Below, in pieces: positions 57,567 to 64,000 of a DNA stretch of 64,000 nucleotides (position 1 is the first letter of the stretch; every line of letters starts with the position of its first letter). Made by a program: the position numbers and the translations under genes. The notes below the pieces were generated by a model that was given only the letters and a program-made list of their open reading frames with translations, did no database searches and was not told where the DNA came from. The DNA comes from Legionella cincinnatiensis (GTDB taxonomy: Bacteria > Pseudomonadota > Gammaproteobacteria > Legionellales > Legionellaceae): contig NZ_UGNX01000001.1 in assembly GCF_900452415.1 (NCBI RefSeq), forward strand, positions 1,798,001 to 1,862,000, in the 5' to 3' direction.

Positions 57567-57726
57567 GATAACCTCACCAATGAACTGTTATTGTAAATTG
57601 TAGTTGATTCTACACTATAATTACCTATTTTATTTCATAAATTGAAAAAGATTGGTGTGAACAAAATTAATGCCAATGTGGCACCACGGTATAGAAATAT
57701 CACAAATACATATTTAAGCTACAACT

Positions 57727-58137
57727 TTATAGAAACTTAGGATTAATTTCTTTTAAGGGAATTAACACAAAATCTCTAAGTTGGATGTAAGGATGAGGAA
57801 TAATGAGCTTTTGTGATCGAATGACTCGATTTTCATAATAAAGAATATCAATATCAATTATTCTTGGGCCCCATCGTTTTTTGCGAACGCGGCCTTGCTT
57901 TTTCTCAATTTGTTGACAGGCGCTAAGTAATTGGAGAGGCGATAAACGAGTGCTTATTTCAATGACTGTATTACAGAAGTCCTGTTGGCTTTTTAACCCC
58001 CAAGCCTTACTCCAGTAAAATGATGAAATTTTAGTAACTGCTATTAGTCGTAATGCTCTAATGGATTGGATTGCTTTACAAAGTTGGCGTTCGGGATTCT
58101 TCTGATTTGAGCCTAAACCTATATAACAGATATTCAT
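57727..58137 (-). CDS. folK: HPPK, folate biosynthesis pyrophosphokinase
   Basis: FolK transfers pyrophosphate from ATP to 6-hydroxymethyl-7,8-dihydropterin. The 136-residue protein has YIGLGSNQKNPERQL, FYWSKAWGLKSQQDF and KKRWGPRIIDIDILYYENR with the Mg-binding aspartates. It ends soon after FVLIPLKEINPKFL, about 20 residues shorter than E. coli FolK, but all active-site parts are present. It overlaps pcnB by four bases, the usual pcnB-folK pairing. Confidence 0.92.
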   Translation of the reverse strand: MNICYIGLGSNQKNPERQLCKAIQSIRALRLIAVTKISSFYWSKAWGLKSQQDFCNTVIEISTRLSPLQLLSACQQIEKKQGRVRKKRWGPRIIDIDILYYENRVIRSQKLIIPHPYIQLRDFVLIPLKEINPKFL

Positions 58138-59477
58138 TGACTATCACTTGTTTTGGGTTTTCGGCGCCGTTTTTTACGCTTAGAAAAATCGGGTGTAATT
58201 TGAGCAACCATTTTTGTTTGTTCTGCTTCATCTGCATCCTGAAAAATTGTCCACCATTGCGCTAATTCTATGGCTTCGTCACCAGCTAATGAACGCAGGG
58301 CCATAAAATCATAAGACGCCCTGAATCGTGGATGTTGCAGAAGATTAAATGCTCTACCACCTAATCTTTTTGCAAAACGATATTGCAATAACCAGATTTC
58401 TCGAATAATTTGACTGTAACGTTTAGGAATAGAAATAATTTTGTTTTGTTCTGAAAGAACAAAAGACATAGCTTGTTCTATAGAAGGAAGTGGGTCAATA
58501 CCTGCACTTTGCAATTGTTTTGAATGTTCAACCATTGGAAACCATAGAAAAACCGCAAATAAAAATGCAGGAGTAACTGGTTTTTCTTCACGAATACGGG
58601 TATCTGTATTTTCAAGTGCAATTGCTAATAATGCGTTTATTGGATAAGTACTATCGAATAGTTTATGCGTTTGTGGAAATAAATGCTCAAACAAACCATA
58701 TTGCATGAGTAGTCTTTGTACTGTTTCTGCATTACCGCATTGGTATAATTTAGTCATTTCATCAAATAAACGAGAGTTGGATACATGGGTAATGAGATGA
58801 CTAATTTCTGGGAAGGGGGCCGCTGTTTCTGAGGCCAACTTAAAATTTAATTTGGCACTGAATCGAATGGCGCGCAACATTCGTACAGGATCTTCTTGAT
58901 AACGCTTAATTGGATCACCAATCATACGAATTAGCTTTTCTTCTACGTCTTTTACTCCACCCGTAAAGTCAATAATCGAGGAGTCGTTAATATTGTAGTA
59001 AAGTGAATTAATGGTGAAATCTCGCCTCCACGCATCTTCATCAAGAGAGCCATAGGCATTGTCGCGGACTAACATCCCACGCTCATTTGTTACTTGATTT
59101 TCATCAATAGCTACATGGCTTCTAAAGGTTGCGACTTCGATGATTTCACGATGAAAGAGGATATGAACTAATTTAAAGCGACGGCCAATAATTCGCCCAT
59201 TTCTAAACAAACTTTTGACTTGATTCGGTGTTGCATTTGTTGCGACATCAAAGTCTTTTGGCGCTTTATGAAGTAATAAATCCCTAACGCTACCACCCAC
59301 AATGTATGCTTGAAAACCAGCCCCTATTAAACGGTTAAGCACTTTAAGCGCATTGCTACTAATATCTGTTTTGGATATGTTATGTTTATTTCTAGGTATT
59401 ATATAAGCAGAATCAACAGGTGCAACGTGAGCCCTGTTTCTCTTTAACAGCTTTTTGATGAACTTGATGATCTCAAT
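58134..59477 (-). CDS. pcnB: poly(A) polymerase I, probable AUU start
   Basis: PcnB adds 3' poly(A) tails that promote RNA decay. The nucleotidyltransferase core has YIVGGSVRDLLL and APKDFDVATNATPNQV, then GRRFKLVHI, RRDFTINSLYYN and EDPVRMLRAIRFSAKL, ending in a basic tail. A GTG at 59342 gives 402 residues but cuts off conserved sequence: the open frame upstream reads IIPRNKHNISKTDIS then NALKVLNRL, like E. coli PcnB. Between the stop at 59481-59483 and that segment there is no ATG, GTG or TTG. E. coli pcnB is known to start at AUU; an ATT at 59475-59477 fits here, giving 447 residues. The exact start is uncertain, the extension is not. Confidence 0.85.
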   Translation of the reverse strand: MEIIKFIKKLLKRNRAHVAPVDSAYIIPRNKHNISKTDISSNALKVLNRLIGAGFQAYIVGGSVRDLLLHKAPKDFDVATNATPNQVKSLFRNGRIIGRRFKLVHILFHREIIEVATFRSHVAIDENQVTNERGMLVRDNAYGSLDEDAWRRDFTINSLYYNINDSSIIDFTGGVKDVEEKLIRMIGDPIKRYQEDPVRMLRAIRFSAKLNFKLASETAAPFPEISHLITHVSNSRLFDEMTKLYQCGNAETVQRLLMQYGLFEHLFPQTHKLFDSTYPINALLAIALENTDTRIREEKPVTPAFLFAVFLWFPMVEHSKQLQSAGIDPLPSIEQAMSFVLSEQNKIISIPKRYSQIIREIWLLQYRFAKRLGGRAFNLLQHPRFRASYDFMALRSLAGDEAIELAQWWTIFQDADEAEQTKMVAQITPDFSKRKKRRRKPKTSDSQ

Positions 59478-59606
59478 ATCTCACAAAGATTAACGAAACA
59501 TATTCATTATAACCAAGCAAATAAATAAAGTGAATCATTTACCTTTATAAATCTTAGACTAAGATTATATCATAGGCCCACCAATATTTTGATATCAGAG
59601 GATTTA

Positions 59607-60335
59607 ATGGATTTCCTAGGTGTTATTACAAGCTTAGTTGTATTAATTATATTAGAAATTGTTTTGGGGATTGATAATCTGGTTATTTTATCTATTTTAT
59701 CGGAAAAACTTCCTGTTCATCAGCGAAAAAAAGCAAGGCGTTGGGGGTTAACATTTTCTTGGGTTACACGCCTCATGTTACTTGCTCTTGCAGTGCACAT
59801 GATCAAATTAACCAAGCCATTGTTCATAATAGATCAATTTTCTTTTTCGTTACGTGATTTATTTCTCATGCTAGGTGGCGCCTTTTTAATATGGAAAGCA
59901 ACTGATGAGATTCATCAGGATGTTTCAGAGAAATCGCCAGAGCCTAAAAAAAATATACGATCCTTTAAGGCAACATTTAGTATGGTGATCTTACAAATTG
60001 CAGTAATGGATATTATATTTTCTTTAGATAGTGTACTCACTGCGGTGGGTTTAACGTCACGTTTTTGGGTGATGGCTGTTGCAATTACATGCGCTATTCT
60101 CATTATGATCTTTGCTAGTGAAATCGTTAGCGCTTTTATTCAAAAGTACCCAACGCTTAAAATGCTTGCGCTGAGCTATTTAATTTTAATAGGAATGATA
60201 CTCGTAGCAGATGGTTTTTCTTTTCATGTGCCTCGAGGATATGTATATTTCGCGATGGGATTCTCCTTAGCAGTTGAGTTTTTGAATTTATTAAAACACT
60301 CACGTCAAAAAAATAATAAAGCATCAGGAAAATAA
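59607..60335 (+). CDS. TerC family integral membrane protein
   Basis: The 242-residue product has about seven membrane helices. Its motifs EIVLGIDNLVILSILSEKL and VMDIIFSLDSVLTAVG are the paired acidic helices of the TerC/Alx family, linked with metal (often Mn) efflux and tellurite resistance. AGAGGA lies just upstream of the ATG at 59607; a TTG at 59589 is rejected. hemJ starts two bases after its stop. Confidence 0.9.
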   Translation: MDFLGVITSLVVLIILEIVLGIDNLVILSILSEKLPVHQRKKARRWGLTFSWVTRLMLLALAVHMIKLTKPLFIIDQFSFSLRDLFLMLGGAFLIWKATDEIHQDVSEKSPEPKKNIRSFKATFSMVILQIAVMDIIFSLDSVLTAVGLTSRFWVMAVAITCAILIMIFASEIVSAFIQKYPTLKMLALSYLILIGMILVADGFSFHVPRGYVYFAMGFSLAVEFLNLLKHSRQKNNKASGK

Positions 60336-60337
60336 GC

Positions 60338-60757
60338 ATGCTGTACATTAAAGCGTTTCATATTATTACAATGGTTGCCTGGTTTTCAGGCTTATTCTAT
60401 TTACCACGATTATTTGTGTATCATGCAGACACTCATGATGAGATTAGCCTTAATCGATTTAAAATCATGGAAAGGAGACTTTATTATGGTATTACTTGGC
60501 CTGCTGCTCTTCTAACCAGCATATTAGGTTTATGGCTTCTCAGTTATAATCCAGCATATTATCTTAAAGAAGGTTGGATGCATGCTAAGTTGGGCTTAGT
60601 AGTTGTTTTGTGGGTTTATCATTTGTTGTGCGGTCATTATCGTAAAGCGTTTGCTGAGGATAAAAATCAGAAAAGTACACGCTTTTTTCGCATTTATAAT
60701 GAAATGCCGACTTTATTATTGATAGGTATTGTTATTTTAGTCGTGGTTAAACCATAA
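60338..60757 (+). CDS. hemJ: HemJ-type protoporphyrinogen IX oxidase
   Basis: This 139-residue protein has four helices and the HemJ signature: KAFHIITMVAWFSGLFYLPR near the N-terminus (conserved His and Trp-Phe-Ala/Ser-Gly), MHAKLGLVVVLW in the middle, and RIYNEMPTLLLIGIVILV near the end. HemJ oxidises protoporphyrinogen IX in haem synthesis. hemL lies close by, which suits a haem role, though rubredoxin intervenes on the other strand. Confidence 0.9.
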   Translation: MLYIKAFHIITMVAWFSGLFYLPRLFVYHADTHDEISLNRFKIMERRLYYGITWPAALLTSILGLWLLSYNPAYYLKEGWMHAKLGLVVVLWVYHLLCGHYRKAFAEDKNQKSTRFFRIYNEMPTLLLIGIVILVVVKP

Positions 60758-60843
60758 ACTGAATGATTCATTTTTAATAATTTCGTGAACATGCTCATTG
60801 TTGGAATAAGACTAAAAATGGCATGTCCACAGATTTTTTCTTT

Positions 60844-61020
60844 CTATTCTATTTCAACCATTTCAAAATCTTCTTTACCGGCACCACAATCTGGGCAGAA
60901 CCAATTCTCAGGGACATCTTCCCATCGTGTACCAGGCTCTATACCATCTTCTATCCATCCTTCAGCTTCATCATAAATAAAGCCACAAATAACACAAATG
61001 TATTTTTTATATTCTTGCAT
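60844..61020 (-). CDS. rubA: rubredoxin
   Basis: A short ORF of 58 codons on the minus strand reads [20 protein letters not shown] at the start and [18 protein letters not shown] near the end. The four iron-binding cysteines (9, 12, 42, 45) are in two CxxC motifs with the standard rubredoxin spacing. It is a one-electron carrier of the cytosol. The gene lies between hemJ and hemL, divergent from hemL. Only a weak GAG precedes the ATG, but length, fold motifs and stop are unambiguous. Confidence 0.95.
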   Translation of the reverse strand: MQEYKKYICVICGFIYDEAEGWIEDGIEPGTRWEDVPENWFCPDCGAGKEDFEMVEIE

Positions 61021-61142
61021 AATAACACTCAGTTAAAAGGGTGTAATTTATCTACTGTAAGCCTAGATGTAAAGTTAATCTGTGCATTTTGCAATTTTTC
61101 AGAATAGCTGTACTATACACGGCAAAATTTATGGAGGTTTTT

Positions 61143-62429
61143 ATGTCGCGTTCAATAGATTTATTTCACCACGCCCAGATGCTGATTCCTGGGGGTGTAA
61201 ACTCACCTGTTCGTGCTTTTAAAGGTGTAGGTGGAGAGCCTATTTTCTTTAAGCAGGGAAAAGGGGCGTATCTTATTGATGTTGATGACCGAGATTATAT
61301 TGACTATGTAGGCTCTTGGGGACCATTAATACTTGGGCATTGTCATCATGCAGTCATTGAGGCGGTAAATAAAGTGCTTTATAGTGGAATGAGTTTTGGA
61401 GCACCTACTGAGCTTGAAGTAGAATTGGCTGAAAAAATTATTTCTTTAATTCCTTCAATTGAAAAAATACGCATGGTGAATTCAGGGACTGAAGCAACAA
61501 TGACTGCTATTCGGTTAGCAAGAGGATTCACTAAGAAAAATAAATTTATTAAATTTAATGGTTGTTATCACGGGCATAGTGATGGTTTGTTGGTAAAAGC
61601 GGGCTCTGGTTTGCTGACATTAGGTATTCCTTCAACGCCAGGAATTCCACAAAGTGTTACTGAGCATACTTTGACTGCGGACTTTAATAATCTAGAACAA
61701 GTTGTCCAATTATTCGAAAAATTTCCAGAAGATATTGCCGCAATAATTCTTGAACCAGTAGCTGGAAATATGGGATTTGTTTTACCTGAGCCTGAATTTT
61801 TAAAGGGTTTACGGCAATTATGCGATCAGTATAAAACCCTATTAATATTTGATGAAGTTATGACTGGATTTAGAGTAGGGCTAACGGGGGCTCAAGGAAT
61901 ATTTAATATAACTCCTGACTTAACTACTTTAGGTAAAGTAATCGGAGGAGGGATGCCTGTAGGTGCTTTAGGTGGTAAAGCTGAAATTATGTCATTTTTA
62001 GCTCCGGAAGGTCCTGTCTATCAAGCAGGTACTCTTTCTGGCAATCCACTTGCTATGGCAGCTGGCCTTGCTACGTTATCAGAAGTTGAAAAGCCAGATT
62101 TTTTTGCTGAATTAAGTCATACAACACAAGCATTAACACGGGCTTTGGCTTCTGTTGCGGAGGCATTAAGTATTCCATTTTTTACTGCATCACTAGGTGG
62201 TATGTTTGGTTTTTGCTTTACAGAAAAAACATATATTGCTAATTATGCAGACGTAGCTGCGTCAAATGAAGTTTTATTTAAAAAGTTTTACCACGGTATG
62301 TTGGAAAAAGGAGTCTATTTTGCTCCTTCAATGTATGAGGCTGGATTTGTTTCGAGTGCACATGGGGAAAAAGAAATTCGTAAAACACAAATGGCAGCTG
62401 AAGAGGTACTAAGTCAATTAAAACAATAA
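61143..62429 (+). CDS. hemL: glutamate-1-semialdehyde 2,1-aminomutase
   Basis: HemL is a PLP enzyme making 5-aminolevulinate for haem. The 428-residue protein has [49 protein letters not shown] and [17 protein letters not shown] with the PLP lysine. The ATG at 61143 is preceded by GGAGG; the frame from 61089 is an extension without ribosome site. Followed by a hairpin at 62469. Confidence 0.97.
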   Translation: MSRSIDLFHHAQMLIPGGVNSPVRAFKGVGGEPIFFKQGKGAYLIDVDDRDYIDYVGSWGPLILGHCHHAVIEAVNKVLYSGMSFGAPTELEVELAEKIISLIPSIEKIRMVNSGTEATMTAIRLARGFTKKNKFIKFNGCYHGHSDGLLVKAGSGLLTLGIPSTPGIPQSVTEHTLTADFNNLEQVVQLFEKFPEDIAAIILEPVAGNMGFVLPEPEFLKGLRQLCDQYKTLLIFDEVMTGFRVGLTGAQGIFNITPDLTTLGKVIGGGMPVGALGGKAEIMSFLAPEGPVYQAGTLSGNPLAMAAGLATLSEVEKPDFFAELSHTTQALTRALASVAEALSIPFFTASLGGMFGFCFTEKTYIANYADVAASNEVLFKKFYHGMLEKGVYFAPSMYEAGFVSSAHGEKEIRKTQMAAEEVLSQLKQ

Positions 62430-62468
62430 TGATATCGTTCATCGCTTAGGTGAAATAAGTAAAAATAT

Positions 62469-62499
62469 GAAACAATGCTCCTAATATTAGCATTGTTTC
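62469..62499 (+). terminator. hairpin after hemL
   Basis: GAAACAATGCT and AGCATTGTTTC form a perfect 11-base stem with a nine-base loop, 40 bases after the hemL stop. The T content after it is modest, so Rho-independent termination is probable but not certain. Confidence 0.6.
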
Positions 62500-62632
62500 G
62501 CCTTATCTGAGAATATGGATTAAGGGCTAAATTAACTAGATAATAAGATGGCAAAATTTATTTTTAAAATACTAGACAGTAATTTTCCCACATGTCATAT
62601 TCATAGATGTTCTTGAGTTAACAAGGAAAGTC

Positions 62633-64000
62633 ATGACGTCAATAATGACAAATCAAAAGGAGTTCCTAAAAGCAATGCCACAAGGGATTGTCCCTTTGTT
62701 TTTTATTCAGATAGTATCTACTTTAAGTTTTAGTGTACTTTATTCAACATTGGTTTTATTCATGATGGGGAAGCTTGGATTGCAAGCAAGCGCTGCCAAT
62801 AGCATCATGGGTGTTTTTATTGCTTTTAACTACGGATTACATTTGCTCGGTGGTTTTTGGGGTGGTCGCTTGTTATCTAATCGAGCTCTGTTTTGCGCGG
62901 GAATGATAGCGCAAATCATAGGTTGTGTTTTGTTATCATTTAGTGATTTAACATTCTTGTATTATGGTTTGGCCGCTTTTTTGACAGGTTCTGGCCTGAA
63001 CGTTACTTGTTTGAATTGTATGCTTACCCAGCGTTTTTCTCCTGAAGATACTCGCCGTGAAACAGCATTTCTTATGAATTATGCAGGGATGAATATTGGT
63101 TTTTTTGTGGGCTTTAGTTTAAGTGGTTTATTTCAGCTGACTCAAAATTATGAACGACTTTTTTTACTCAGCAGTTTAGGTAATTTAGTGGCATTAATTA
63201 TTTGTTTATATTGTTGGCAACAATTATCGGATAGAGAAACATTGTTTTCAAAAAAAGATAAATATAACCAAAAAAAATCTATTCTATGGGGTATTGCTCT
63301 GATTTTGTTACTTCCTTTCTTTTTAGGACAAATGTTGCAGTATGCAGACTGGGCTAAAAAATTAGTATTAGTTACAGGCCTTGTGATGTTAGGAGTCATA
63401 CTCTATCTTGCAAGACAACAACCTACTAAGGAAGCTAGGGATAAAATGGTTGCTTTTGCTGTATTGATGATTGTTGGTACCATTTTTTGGATGCTCTATC
63501 AAATAGCGCCTATGGGACTTACTGTTTTTATTGATCATAATGTGCAGAGAGAGTATGCCGGTTGGGTTATTCCACCGCAATGGTTTCAAAACATTAATAC
63601 GGTAGCTATCGTTATTGGTGGTCCATTATTGGGTTTATTGTTGCATAAAATGCGTAAAAATGGGGTGCAAATCAATATCCCCACCCAGTTCGCTTTAGCA
63701 CTACTCTTTATCGGTATTGCCTTTGCTGTATTGCCTATAGGAATCGCTTATGCTAATTATGAGGGTTTGGTTAGCCCAAGTTGGATTGTTTTTAGTTATA
63801 TTTTACAGAGTATTGGCGAGCTTTTAATTTCACCAATTGGTTATGCTATGATAGGCTATTTAGCGCCCACATCATTGCAAGGAGTAATGATGGGGATGTG
63901 GATGTTAAATTCAGGTGTTGGTGCGACTTTATCCAGCTATAGTTCAAACTTGATGATTGCTGGACAAAAGAGCGTTTCGCCTGTACTTACAAATAGTGGT
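62633..64000 (+). CDS. POT family proton-dependent oligopeptide transporter, 3' truncated
   Basis: The frame is open for 456 codons from the ATG at 62633 to the window edge, with AAGGAAA shortly before the start; ATG 62645 is an alternative. The protein is an MFS-type POT/PTR carrier: the N-terminal helix and LLGGFWGGRLLSNR loop, FLTGSGLNVTC, then ETAFLMNYAGMNIGFFVG, which is the POT signature helix, and later SIGELLISPIGYAM. It would import di- or tripeptides with protons. The last helices lie outside the window. Confidence 0.88.
   Translation, partial: MTSIMTNQKEFLKAMPQGIVPLFFIQIVSTLSFSVLYSTLVLFMMGKLGLQASAANSIMGVFIAFNYGLHLLGGFWGGRLLSNRALFCAGMIAQIIGCVLLSFSDLTFLYYGLAAFLTGSGLNVTCLNCMLTQRFSPEDTRRETAFLMNYAGMNIGFFVGFSLSGLFQLTQNYERLFLLSSLGNLVALIICLYCWQQLSDRETLFSKKDKYNQKKSILWGIALILLLPFFLGQMLQYADWAKKLVLVTGLVMLGVILYLARQQPTKEARDKMVAFAVLMIVGTIFWMLYQIAPMGLTVFIDHNVQREYAGWVIPPQWFQNINTVAIVIGGPLLGLLLHKMRKNGVQINIPTQFALALLFIGIAFAVLPIGIAYANYEGLVSPSWIVFSYILQSIGELLISPIGYAMIGYLAPTSLQGVMMGMWMLNSGVGATLSSYSSNLMIAGQKSVSPVLTNSG

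Overview
The window is an AT-rich gammaproteobacterial chromosome segment that most resembles Legionella or a close relative. The evidence is indirect but consistent: housekeeping clusters with gammaproteobacterial gene order, an F-box/choline-kinase-like protein of the LicA effector type, several large proteins with eukaryote-like or Legionella-effector-like architecture (J-domain-like, coiled-coil plus membrane hairpins, acidic C-terminus), and short palindromic intergenic repeats. No rRNA, tRNA, CRISPR array or intact insertion sequence was seen.

Layout. 1-9432: tatD tail, anmK, an MFS transporter, two uncharacterised genes on the minus strand, an MdfA-like drug exporter, the F-box/kinase gene, a PolB-type exonuclease and an SLT-type lipoprotein. 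9643-17859: adk-thioredoxin, glpD/glpK, ygfZ, sdhE-ygfX, an ECF sigma factor, a TrmN6-like methyltransferase and an L,D-transpeptidase-fold protein. 18165-23894: ruvB-ybgC-tolQRAB, with an S1/P1 nuclease where pal would be expected. 24071-27581: two large membrane/coiled-coil proteins (one with an HPD J-domain motif) and a small secreted protein. 27744-35032: a three-gene 2-oxoacid dehydrogenase operon, pabB-nudL and fadD. 35104-47381: minC-lpxH, an effector-like gene, miaE, ndk, rlmN-pilW-rodZ-hisS-yfgM and bamB-der. 47595-57566: an NHLM-type peptide export operon with two small peptide genes. 57727-64000: folK-pcnB, terC-hemJ, rubredoxin, hemL and a truncated POT transporter.

The most unusual part is 47.6-57.6 kb. 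A cyclic-nucleotide-binding-domain protein, an HlyD-type adaptor, a C39 peptidase-containing ABC transporter and a second ABC transporter form an overlapping four-gene operon. Facing it downstream are two paralogous short ORFs with a nearly identical leader ending in Glu-Ala-Gly-Gly and short, very basic, unrelated tails of 35 and 14 residues. Each has its own terminator, and a 33-base upstream block matches at 31 positions. The peptide units look like a tandem duplication that also carried along the 3' end of the neighbouring uspA gene. Two alpha/beta-hydrolase genes lie between exporter and peptides, bounded by the real 3' end of the second ABC gene and a decayed copy of it, which suggests later insertion or rearrangement. 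No lanthionine, YcaO or radical-SAM modifying enzyme is linked, so I infer an unmodified basic peptide system.

Other points are a pcnB gene whose conserved N-terminus is open only to non-AUG/GUG/UUG codons (AUU proposed), a rubredoxin gene on the minus strand at 60844-61020, and three families of short dispersed palindromic elements.
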